From NCBI RefSeq assembly GCF_029931775.1, contig NC_079317.1, positions 67,301,895-67,365,894 on the forward strand: DNA of 64,000 nucleotides, read 5' to 3'. The notes beneath the pieces are model-generated. The model saw nothing but the letters and a program-made list of their open reading frames with translations. It was not told the DNA's origin and searched no databases. The translations under genes were made by a program, and so were the position numbers. Shown one piece after another: positions 54,211 through 64,000 of the stretch (position 1 is the first letter of the stretch; the number at the start of each line of letters is the position of its first letter). This DNA comes from Euleptes europaea. Taxonomy: Eukaryota; Chordata; Lepidosauria; Squamata; Sphaerodactylidae.

Positions 54211-57140
54211 ACATAATGCAAACAGTAATTTGAGAAATTTTCTTGATTGCAACTTAAGCTAGTCTGTGTTAAATCAGATGCCTTGAAACCATTTTGGTAA
54301 GTAATGAGGTATGCTGTTCTTCTGGTCTGGTTACTCTCGGTAAGTAGGCTCGCTGCATTATAAATAACCAGTGCAAATAACTTCACAGTGCAAAGTATCA
54401 TAGTAAAATTCACACTGGTGAATTACGGCTTTTATTAAGTTAGTTCAGTTTTTAAAAATAATCTATCATGGTTAATTCCCATCAAGGCTGCATGAAGACA
54501 TCACACACACTAATCAGTGGTTTGTAAACTCTAATTGAGTATGATTTCGAAATACTGCCCCCCACTAGTTCTGGTTAATAAAATTCTGTGGCACAACTGA
54601 CAGGAGCACTGGAGTGGGTTTGAATCCCCTCCGATAGCTGGGTTCCCCTTATCCAGGCAAGGGGAAATGCAGACACCAGGGTAGCAACAAGGGTACCTAC
54701 AAGTGCTCCTTCACCAAAAGCAATCCTGTCACCCCTTTGGTCACTGGGGAGAAGCACCCATGTGGCAAACGGAGGGGGGCATGGCATCAATTCACAGTGA
54801 GTGGGGTGCTGGCCAGAAGCCAAAGCTAACCTTTTCCCCAGCAACAGATGGAGCAGCAGCAAACCAGGGGCCAGAGGCTGGACTAGAACCCATGCCTCTC
54901 TTACTTGAGAGAATTCTTTCTCAACCATCTGGCTACTCAGGAATGAGACACAGCAGAGGTCATTAGCCATCCCCCAGCAGGCCTGGTTTCAACAGTGGCC
55001 AAATACAACAGAGCAGGGAAGAGTGCAGAGATAGTGGCATGATGCAATGGAATGGCACAGGTATAGTGTATCCAAGGGCTCCAGTTCAATCCCACAAGAA
55101 AAAATCTCAGAGGCAGCAGTTGGACTCTTGAGTACAGTCTGAGATATTGCCCCATCAGCTATCATTGGAGGAGACAGCTTACATACTGATTGGTTGCCCT
55201 ACAGATCCATGATTTTGGCCAGTGAGCCCCCATGCACCATTTCCTGCTCTTGTGATAATGAGTTCTTTCTGTTCCCATTTGCCACAGCGATCTTTATGTT
55301 CTGTCCATCCCCACCTGAACCCTCCCCTTATGTAAGCTGCATGGCCTATCAGACACCAGCAGTGGTGTGGGGAAGTGTCATCCTGAACAACCTTCCCTTT
55401 CTCCATGCAAAAGCATAACTGTCCCCCCTTCCAGGTAACCCCTTCAGCCCTGTCCCTATATTACCTGCCTGCTGAAGACAGCTAAGGTTAGGAATGAGCA
55501 GGGTATGAGTCTTGAACCTAATGGTGGAGTCTCAGACACATGGCTGTTGAGGGATCCACATTTATTGAACAGCATCAAGAACACAAATTAGATCAGAAGA
55601 CAGGTTGCAATCTCTCTTGCTCTAATAAGGCTCTTGTGCCTTTGCAAGCTGCTGCCTTTGCAAGCTGCAGTGACAAGCTATAGAGTCACAGGTAGAATTG
55701 TCCCAATAGTGTATATAAGGCAACTATGGTAGTCAAACAGCTGTTTGTTGAACAGCTTGCAATGGCACAGGAGATAGGCTGTTCTAAGAGAGTTGGCAAC
55801 CCCACAGCAGAGCACCAAGATGCACACTGGTCACTGCAGCCACTGGTCATTCCATAGATTCAGCAGATGGTTGGCATCATATTGGGAATGCTGTCCTTCC
55901 TGGCCCCCACCCTTTTGAGTGGCTACCTGCAGAGTCTGAAGAGAGATGGTGGCAGTAATGAGTCATGTTCTGCACTAACAAATGACTGCCAGAATTCTGC
56001 TTGTGGTGTTCAGGCAGGGTCCACAGCTGCTCCCCACGTGATGGGGTGCCCTTCTTGGGGGACGTAGTGTAACAACTGAGCTAACACTTACTAATCCCTT
56101 GCAGTGGAACTGTGTCTGCACTGTTTGCTGGGGCGGTTTCATGGTGCTCTCTGATCCTCTAAGGCAATCGGCATCATTCGTGTTTAGTCAGCAAGTAGCA
56201 CAGTTTGGAGTGGAGTTGTTGGTCGCCACCCAAGACTGCACTTGTGCTTCTTGTATCTTCCACCTGCCAAAGAGGAGGTGACACCAATATGGGATTGTGC
56301 TGACAGTATGCTACTGGAGTGCCAACATATCTGCCAGCCCTATCTCTTTCAGCTTTGTACCTACTTTAGCTGTGGGAGTAAGGATGGTTGAAGAAATACA
56401 TAGAGTGATTGCAGGGTGAGATGATTACACCAGTCTTCATTTTAGGCAGGTGCTGACTTGTTTTGGATAGATTCCTCCCCTATGGGGGAGTAGGGTCTTC
56501 TCTCGAATGCCTGTGTTCCTGGCGTGGGGTACTGTAATGGTTCTGAGCAGAGCAGTGTTAGGCAAATGCAACAGCAGTGTTCGGTGTCGCCCTTGGCTGT
56601 TTGTGCTCAGTGCCTCCTTGTTGTGTTTTTTCTGTGTGGTACCCACCACCAGAGTCCTTCAGTCTTTGTACAACATGAGCCAGAGAGACGGGCTCCATGC
56701 CACACACTCTTATCGTCTGAGCTATGTGTGTCCTGGCTAGGGTTTACAGTATATAATGCTTGGGAGAGCCATGATTGGCAGCTTTAAAGGGATAAGTGGG
56801 TTTTTCCCTTGCATGTGCCTGTATGGGAGGTATTTGAACTATGCCAGGGTGTGTGTGTATGTGTTTTTTTGGGGGAAGAACATTGTGCTGGCATCAGGAC
56901 TATGCCTGAAACTGGAGAGGAAGCCAACAAAGGCCTGCTCCACCAGGAGCACACTCCTGGGAAACATAATTCTGTGGTTAGACTGGCATGACATGTAAAG
57001 GGATTTCCATTTATCTGTCTTTGAGATATGCCAGCGTGGTGCTCCGACCCCATCCTAAACCCTTTTGTGCCAGGGCTTTGGATGTGGCTCTAAGGCATTT
57101 ATACTTGTAAATTTGGTAAAATGTGCCAAAGACTACAATG
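54211..57140. other. TRAF6 intron 1, no feature recognised
   Basis: About 2.9 kb with several short ORFs lacking recognisable domains. No repeat that I can name with confidence. Confidence 0.4.
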
Positions 57141-57152
57141 TATTATATGATA

Positions 57153-57187
57153 TCGGTTCTTGTAGGTTATCCGGGCTGTGTGACTGT
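57153..57187 (-). mobile_element. 35-bp insertion of Penelope-type terminal repeat end
   Basis: Contains 'ggttcttgtaggttatcc' and 'gggctgtgtgac', identical or nearly so to the outer arm of the element at 10586. Exact 12-bp target duplication TATTATATGATA at 57141-57152 and 57188-57199. A complete, extremely truncated insertion event. Confidence 0.8.
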
Positions 57188-57952
57188 TATTATATGATAA
57201 TTTTTATAATTATTATATGATAATTTTAAAATTCTGTATTGTTACAGCACTAAAAAGGTAAATAAAGAAAGCATACCTGTCAACACCCCCAATTTCGGTG
57301 GTTGTCTGTAGCTCCAAAATTTCTGGAAATGTTATATCTCTAAACACAGCCGCATTCTCTTTATATATGAATCCCAGGTGCATGACCTTCTCCCCTAGAA
57401 AGCAGATTTTTCTCTAACAGCATCTGGGAAGGAGATTTGAAAAAATGATGTGGTCAGTTTTCAGTGAAATTTAAAGTGTCAAGATAGTTTAGAAATGTGA
57501 TCTTAACTGTATCATTGGATCCTTCCTTTTTGTGGGGTTTTGTCTTTCATAATGGTTTTGCTCTTTTTGATGGTGGAGGGAGCCTTGACTTCTGTTCCCT
57601 TCCTTCCCAGCCTGCTCTCCAGTTTTCTGCCTTCTGGAGAACACAAGAAAAATGTAAGCCACTGTCCGCTGTAACTGCCTAAAACAAGAGGAATGGATAT
57701 AGCTTAGTCTCTGTCTGTATTCTTTTGCCTGTATTCTCTGCCTGTATTCTTTTGCCTCCCCATGCCTGCTTTCCAAAGAACATGCGTGAAGGGGGGTGGG
57801 GCTGTAACTTCCTTCTCTACCTCCACCCTAGTTTAGTGTCTGCATTCAGAGCATACATGCAAACTTTAGCTCTTGTCGAGTTAGCAGATGCAGGACTAGT
57901 GGAGAACAGAATAGCAAGCAAACTATGTCTGCTTCTGCATATATATTAAAGC

Positions 57953-58330
57953 AGAGATACTTGCTCAATGGCTCATGAGACACGCTACCTGTGGCTCTTC
58001 CCAGTACTGTTCCCCAGTGTAGCTTCTGGTCTTATCATCAGGGTTGGCATTGGCATATGCTGATGTGGGGCAACTGCCATGCCCCCGGACTTCTGGTGGG
58101 GCCCACTGCCACTGACCCCCCCATCCCTGCACCTCTTTTGCTGCCTGCATGCCCTTCCCCCACCCATTCGCTTGTGAGTGCTCCCAGCTGCATATGCTGC
58201 CTGATGCTGTTAGGGAAGAGCATGCAGGTAGTGCTTGGTAGTAGCACTCTTGGTACCCATTGTAGGTGGGCCCAGCTGCATTCATCACTGTCAGGGAAAG
58301 TGGTCAGCTATGAGTGCAAGCTATGAGAGG
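57953..58330. mobile_element. Possible hAT-type element
   Basis: The start 'gatacttgctcaatggctca' followed by 'gagacacgctacctgtggct' recalls squamate hAT ends ('ggctcgcgagccacatgtgg'). The right end and target duplication were not found, so this is tentative. Confidence 0.3.
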
Positions 58331-58947
58331 GCTTATGAGTAGGTGGGGGAGGGATGCACAGGCAGGGAGTTACAGGCTGTAATGTCTGATGTCTAAATGT
58401 GATGTCTGATGACACATGTGCAGGTCAGCGTCAGAGTGTTATGAAGTATTTGAACTTATTCACTGATATGAGTCCAAAATGTCCTTATCAGATTGGAAGC
58501 CTATGCTAAGAATTGTGCCAGAGTGAACATCAGGTATAATACTGGCGGAGGGAAAGTGGTGAAACTGAGGGACTATTAATAAATAATATTGTAGGGCTTT
58601 CTTTAAGTATCTTTCCTGCAAAATGTTATTTCAAAATACTGTTGTTTCAGAGCTATGTCAGACTTCTCATAATTGCAAGCAATAACCTACCTGCAGAATA
58701 ATAATTCTGTGCTTTATGCCCTAATACGTGGCTCATTTCTATTCCTAATTTGTCGACACTATGTATTCTTGCTCTTGCAATAAGTGGCTGGTATTTGTAC
58801 TTGGATTTAATTTTAGATTTTTTAACTGTTTCCCTGCTGCTACTGAAAATTAACTTGAAATAAGGTATAGATTAAATTAAATGTGTTCACTTTGGCAGCT
58901 GTGGAAGAAGCAGTACTCTTGTTGCCGCAGAGCAAATGTGAAAGTAG

Positions 58948-59735
58948 TTCAATCAGTCAATCAAGTTTTATTTCGATACAATATCAGCTCTGAATAAAAA
59001 TCAAAGTTAGGTTAAAATAATAAAATAAAATAAAATAATAAAAAGTTGATGATTCCAGGAAGGATGATTTGAAGAAGAGAAGGAAAGATCTTCTATGGGG
59101 AAAGGTTTTCAATTAGCCGTTTACGAATCCCACTAGACCAGAGGCAGAATTTGGCTACTAGAATGGTTATCTCCTGAGAGGAGTCTGCTAAGAGAAGCGA
59201 AACTTTAACTTCTTCAGTTCTCCCAGGAAAGGCTGACAGTATGGGGAGAATGTACTGCGATTTTATGTCGTTGTAGAAGGGACATTGCAGCAGAACATGT
59301 TCTGTTGTTTCCACTTTCTCTGTTTTGCATGAGCATAGTTGTTGGTGAAAGGGAGTACAGAGATAGGTACCTGCCTTCCAGAAGAGCTGAAGGTAAGGCA
59401 TTGAAACACGCAAGAGTAAAGGCCCTTCGATATTTGGATACTTCCAGGAATCCAGGGTAGTCTGCAGGGTGGAAAGGTTTGATGTATTGCAAGATGGTTG
59501 AATATTTATGAATCTGAGCCCTATCTGATTAAAGGGCATGGTCCAAGAGTCTCTGTTTGATTGTTTCCTTGGCCTTTTGGTGTCCCAATGGTAATATGGC
59601 TTGAGAAGAGAGGCCGTGTTTCTGGAGCATCCTCTCTATTGCGAAAGTAGTTCAAAAGAAAAGCAATAGTTGGTTTTTGGAAAAGATATTTTTTCCTGCC
59701 TCCTGGAAAAAAGTGGTCACAATATAGCAAACTGT
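58948..59735 (-). mobile_element. LINE 3' portion (same family as 33574)
   Basis: The minus-strand frame gives CSCKTEKVETTEHVLLQCPF (a Cys/His motif), YILPILSAFPGRTEEVKVSL and LADSSQEITILVAKFC. The 3' end (low coordinates) has 'ataaaacttgattgactgat', a TGAT-type tail. It is 5' truncated and ends about 55 bp before TRAF6 exon 2. Confidence 0.75.
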
Positions 59736-59790
59736 TGCACTCAAAGCAGAACCCTGGGAGCTCAATTCTCTCTTCTGTCTCTCTTCACAG

Positions 59791-60123
59791 ATAATACCTT
59801 GGCACCTTACTAATTACTATGAGTCTACTACATAGTAACACCAGCTTTGAAACCAGTGATCAAGAGAGTGGCTGCTGTGCAGCTATGGCCAGCGCCTGCA
59901 GCTCTGGAGCCAAAGAGGAGAGCGTTGTGGGCAGTGTCAGCAACGGGACTAGTGGGACACTTTCCAACTCTTTCGTAGAAGACATTCAGGGCTACGACGT
60001 GGAGTTTGACCCCCCGCTGGAAAGTAAATACGAATGTCCTATTTGTTTAATGGCTCTGCGAGAAGCAGTACAGACGCGATGTGGACACCGTTTCTGCAAA
60101 GCTTGCATTGTCAAATCCATCAG
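59791..60123 (+). other. TRAF6: TRAF6 exon 2 (first coding exon) boundaries
   Basis: The acceptor is a pyrimidine tract ending TTCACAG at 59784-59790. The donor is CAG|GTAAAG at 60123/60124. The exon has 28 nt of leader before the ATG at 59819. It ends two bases into a codon (AG), which is completed by the A that starts exon 3, giving Arg. Confidence 0.92.
59819..60123 (+). CDS. TRAF6: TRAF6 E3 ubiquitin ligase, N-terminal coding exon (RING)
   Basis: TRAF6 is a cytoplasmic RING E3 that builds K63-linked ubiquitin chains with UBC13 downstream of Toll/IL-1 and TNF-family receptors, leading to NF-kB and MAPK activation. This exon encodes residues 1-101 plus part of 102. The N-terminus [17 protein letters not shown] aligns with vertebrate TRAF6, and [20 protein letters not shown] is essentially invariant. 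RING ligands visible: C73, C76, C88, H90, C93, C96. Residue 87 is Arg where human has Pro (QTRCGHRFC versus QTPCGHRFC). The start is supported by the alignment with MSLL. The protein continues in exon 3 and beyond the window, so the gene here is partial. Confidence 0.97.
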
Positions 60124-62957
60124 GTAAAGATCAGCTTGTGGGGGGAAATTAATCAAGGACTGTGAAGTTCTGAAATGTGTCCAGCCGCTTGGTAGCAAAG
60201 GTCCTTAACTGATGCAAAAGAAAAATTATAATGATCAGTATTGGAATAATGGAAAAGTTTCAAGTATATTGCATTCATGATTGTGTAACTGGCAGGTATT
60301 TAACAAAGTTGCTCCCATGTACAGTACTGACTCCGCTTCGGAAAAAGCAAATGTCCTCACCTTAAAAGTACTGAACAAGTTTCCAGACAAATTGTATTCT
60401 GAAGTCATATGGGGGGAACTGATAGTTCGGAACACAAAGCTACAGATCACTGCCGCCAAAGTCCCAGACTTGCAGCGTAAATTTCTAAAAATTAAATCTA
60501 ACATTTATTATCTGTAAATATAGCAAAGATAGGAAGGGTATGGCAATTCGCAAGATAGCTAAAATGCTATCAACAATCCTGATACCCTTTGGAAGTCTGT
60601 AAGAAAAAGTTATATTCGATTACTGCAAGCTGGCATCCTCTAATTATTTAATTGGGATCTAACATGATATAGATTTTTTTTGTCGTAGCTTTTAAGAATT
60701 GTTTATTGTGTTTTGGCAGTGTGCTAGTTCATGTTTTGTTACCAGAAATTGTCACTCTGAAGATTGATTAATTAATTGAACAATACTTAAATGAATTAAA
60801 AAAGCCAAATCCATTACATTTGGCTTTTCAGATTTATTAAACCTGAACCCAAAAAATACCGGGGGGGAAGCTGCACAGCCCTAGTCCTGTTGCATTACAA
60901 AGGTACCCTCCTGGACTATTCTGATTTCTTCATGTAAATTTCCTCTTGAACATTTCTACTTTTGCCCATTCTGTGGTATGAGGGGTGTGGGAGCCTTCCT
61001 GATCTGTTACCCATGGTGGGAGCCACTACAGAGAATGTTGCTTAACACAGCAAGTGGCTAGCTTGCAACTGGAAGTTGTGCCTATTAATTGCAACTCTTG
61101 GGAAAGTGGCGGGCTTAAAAATTCTTCCTATTTAAAAGAATCATAGAAAGATCCAACTGTTATATGTTAAGTATGTTAAATTACTAGCAGATAAAATTAA
61201 GGACTTACAAGCCACTAATTCCTCACTCATCTCTTTCCCTAATGAGAAAGATGTAAGAGAAACAAATTTCCAACATTCTGCCCACTCCAGTTTCATACAG
61301 AACATACAACTTGGGTTATCCTCAACCTATGATACTTGCTGATTGGCTTTGTTCCGGTCCATTCTAACCTACCTCACGGGGTTTGTTATGAGGATAAAAG
61401 GAGAATCATGTATACCACCCTGAGCTTCTTAAACAAAGGGCAGGATAACAATGATTAGTAGAAGCAGGTTATGTTCTCAGTGGATCCCACTGAACATTTC
61501 CCTTCTCTTAGCTGACTGCTGTCTACAGTGGGAGAGCCTGCCCCTTGAAGTTGCAGAGGCAGGAACAACCCTCGTAAATTAGAGTCTCTCCCATTGTCTT
61601 GCATATATCTGAATGACTAATACTTCACTAGGAGAGAAAAAATAAAGCACTGCACACTCCAGGACAATTTTGTAGCAGGAGTAAAATTCCACTGCACATA
61701 TAAAATGCAACGTAATAAGTTTCTGTGCATCCCAAGACTCTCTACAGTGTAAAAGTCCTCTCTCTATGCATGCTATATGTTTAATAATGAAAGGCACTTT
61801 ATATGTAAATAGATAGCAGTTCCCACTGTCCTCTATTTCATATTATTATTAATGTTGGAATATTCAGGTTCTGTCTTCAAAAGACAGTCACAGCCTGCTT
61901 CTTAAAGCTGGAACTAGAGCGTTGTCATTTAGACTGCAGGTGAAAGCTTAGTTACCTTGTGTATTTTGCAACTGGAAATTGGGTTCCTCAGATAGCAGTT
62001 GTGGTCTAGCAGCTACCTGAACTGGAATATAAACCGGATGTTTGTAACAGGCTTTGTGAGTCTATAAGATCTATAGCAATTCTTGACTGCTTTATTTTTC
62101 CAGGTCAAAAATAGTAGGCTTTGAGTCATAGTCCCTGTTCCATTGGGGAAAAAAAGCAAAACCACTTCAACAAGTTTCCTCTCAAGTTTCAAAACCAAGT
62201 CTGTTTCCTTTAAATGAAATATTGTGGACAGGTGCTGACTAATAAAACGTTGAATGTAAGCTTCCTTTTTTCTTCAGCTGAAGTCCTGTCTTTCATTGTC
62301 TTCCAGTGTAGCTGTGAGTGTATTGGACTAAAACCTAAAAGTAGGCTAGATATTCTGTTAAAGTAATTCGGCCATCATCTCACTTACCCATACATGTACT
62401 ATACCTCCTATATAAAATGTAGTATAACAACATGTATTCCATTGTTGTATACCCAAAGCTTTCTCTGAAACTGTTTGTCCTCTGTTGTTTCATCCAGCTG
62501 TGCCGGAAACCTGCATATTTAGACTATTCTGATAGGAATAGCTAAGATTTGTGTAAGTATGAACAGATGGAAGAGCCTAATCTGTTGCTAGTCCCATGCT
62601 CCTGTTTTTTACCAACTCCTTCCCTTGCAGTTGAATGGGGCTGGGAGGGACACGATAGCCTATAACCATGGTTATTTCCCTTGGCTGGTATTCCAGGTAC
62701 TGTTTACCATTCTGTATGTGGTACAAGATACGGATGAAATATTGGGAAATTCCATTTCAACCATAGGAGCTCTTGATGAGTCTGGCTTAGTTCCCATGTC
62801 TGTAATGGAATAATAATCTACCTCACAAGATGACTGAGGACTTCACACAACAAAAACGCTATGTAATAATGACGGGATCCATTGCATATCTTTATTCTGT
62901 TTGCCATATGTGGAGGAAGATACTTGTCTTCATGGTACCGTTTCTTCTTTTTCACAG
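60124..62957 (+). other. TRAF6: TRAF6 intron 2
   Basis: A 2.8-kb intron bounded by GTAAAG and TTTTTCACAG. It contains a SINE fragment at 61362 and no other repeat I recognise. The ORF at 60281-60517 has no recognisable domain and is not called. Confidence 0.88.
61362..61450 (+). mobile_element. 3' fragment of the third tRNA-derived SINE family
   Basis: 'ctaacctacctcacgggg', 'tttgttatgaggataaaagg', 'accaccctgagcttctta', 'agggcaggataacaatg' match the 3' half of the element at 53395. Confidence 0.65.
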
Positions 62958-63108
62958 AGATGCTGGTCAGAAATGTCCAATAGACAATGAAATCTTACTA
63001 GAAAATCAGCTGTTTCCTGACAATTTTGCCAAACGTGAAATTCTCTCATTGACAGTGAAATGTCCTAACAATGGCTGTGATCAGAAGATGGAACTAAGGC
63101 AACTAGAG
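62958..63108 (+). CDS. TRAF6: TRAF6 exon 3 (end of RING, first TRAF-type zinc finger)
   Basis: The exon starts after TTTTTCACAG at 62957 and ends at GAG|GTAGGG (63108/63109). Its first base completes Arg102. It then encodes [20 protein letters not shown] and [20 protein letters not shown], closing the RING (KCPID) and opening the first TRAF-type zinc finger ([17 protein letters not shown]). The 151-nt length restores phase 0. The downstream zinc fingers, coiled coil and MATH domain lie beyond the right edge. Confidence 0.96.
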
Positions 63109-63819
63109 GTAGGGGTACATTAAACCTTTCTTAAAAATCTTTTTCCTCTCAGGATTGCAGCCCAAGTGTATGCACTGTTGGTTAGCATCAGAAAGAAACA
63201 GAACACCAACTTATAGGGCTGGGAGATAGGTAAACATTCTGCCAGATTTAATAGGATGTACCTTAGATGCTATAGCCCAAACCTCTGTCTGTACTGCAGT
63301 AGCTAAAGCTGTTTGTTGTGCTGCAAATCTGTGGCTGTTTGCTGTGAGGCCTGCTTATCTCAACCAGAAATGAGTGGATCTTTGGGCATTGCAAATGTGA
63401 TGAACTTTCTGCAAGCATTTTTATGAGAAAATAGTATGGAGACTGAATGCACGTCACAACTGTGGCTGCTGAGCTACAGGAGGCTGGATGTGGCTTCTTA
63501 GTACTTGCACACAGTTTCCTACACAGCAGTGTTTTCCATTCCAAACTCTGTGCTATTTAAAGTAGCCTTTGGCTTATAAGGCTAATGCTGAACAAATCCT
63601 TTGCAGCCAGTGAGAGGGACACTTTCTTCCCTAACCCTGATCCTAGAGCAAGTTAAAATGTTAGGAGTGTAAAATACACGGTCAGTACAGAATAGTCCTT
63701 GGTACTTTTGTTTAAAGATTTTGAAATGGCTTAAGCAGCTAATGTCTTTTCAGTGCCACTGAATAAGAGGCTTCAGAGCCTTGGTTCAATGCTGCTTTTC
63801 AAATAAGTCCGCGACAAGC
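63109..63819 (+). other. TRAF6: TRAF6 intron 3, start
   Basis: Intronic sequence after the GTAGGG donor with no repeat or exon recognised up to a SINE at 63820. The intron continues past the window. Confidence 0.75.
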
Positions 63820-63912
63820 TTGTCCAGATACCCTATGCTACTCAGACTGGCAGCAGTTCTCCAGGGTCTCAGGCAGAGGTCTTTCACGTCACCTACTTGC
63901 CTAGTCCCTTGC
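63820..63912 (-). mobile_element. tRNA-Ala-derived SINE fragment
   Basis: 'ctcagactggcagcagttct', 'ccagggtctcaggcagagg', 'tcacctacttgcctagtcc' match the body of the family at 50440 in the same orientation. The tRNA head is cut off where another SINE begins. Confidence 0.8.
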
Positions 63913-64000
63913 CAGTGTGGTGTAGTGGTTAGGAGCGGTGGACTCTGATCTGGAGAACCAGGTTTGATTCCCCACTCCTCCACATGAGCGGCAGACGCTA
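63913..64000 (+). mobile_element. tRNA-derived SINE, truncated by window edge
   Basis: 'gtgtggtgtagtggttagg', 'agcggtggactctgatctgg', 'tgattccccactcctccac' are the head of the 49561 family, apparently inserted into the tRNA-Ala SINE. Confidence 0.85.

Noticed and set aside
54575-54970. 131-codon minus-strand frame in TRAF6 intron 1
   Set aside because: No family resemblance; flanking sequence lacks exon features and the opposite strand has a similar-length chance frame.

Overview
This window is vertebrate nuclear DNA carrying the RAG locus. Three host genes are present in the order RAG2 (+), RAG1 (-), TRAF6 (+). RAG2 and RAG1 are each a single uninterrupted coding exon, and they face each other tail to tail with about 14.5 kb between their stop codons. 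TRAF6 points away from the 5' end of RAG1 and runs off the right edge; a CpG-rich first exon and two coding exons are visible. This is the same order and orientation known from other jawed vertebrates. The repeats (CR1, L2-like, RTE/BovB-like and Penelope-like retroelements, several tRNA-derived SINEs, a 5S rRNA-derived SINE, a Sauria-like SINE, many small DNA transposons) point to a squamate reptile. A gecko-like lineage fits, but I cannot fix the species.

Layout. 1-8.7 kb: upstream of RAG2, with hAT-type and other small DNA transposons, SINEs and otherwise unremarkable DNA. 8.69-10.43 kb: RAG2 coding exon. 10.5-19.1 kb: repeat-rich inter-RAG segment (Penelope terminal-repeat dimer, SINE split by a DNA transposon, L2 LINE, palindromic elements, a foldback element, 5S SINE). 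19.1-24.77 kb: strikingly repeat-poor DNA downstream of the RAG1 stop, probably including a long RAG1 3' UTR. 24.77-27.93 kb: RAG1 coding exon. 27.9-46.8 kb: RAG1-TRAF6 spacer, dominated by repeats after 33.5 kb. 46.8-47.5 kb: TRAF6 CpG island and exon 1. 47.2-59.8 kb: TRAF6 intron 1. 59.79-64 kb: TRAF6 exons 2 and 3 with their introns.

Function. RAG1 and RAG2 together form the V(D)J recombinase. RAG1 supplies DNA binding and the DDE active site; RAG2 supplies a kelch propeller and an H3K4me3-reading PHD finger. TRAF6 is a RING E3 ligase adaptor of TNFR and Toll/IL-1 receptor signalling and is a syntenic neighbour rather than a recombinase component.

The most notable non-genic signal is a set of inverted-dimer (foldback) insertions whose arms contain hammerhead-ribozyme-like cores. 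They are flanked by 12-17 bp target duplications. I see them in two families: one built on a known Penelope-type terminal repeat, the other on a common squamate/turtle foldback repeat.
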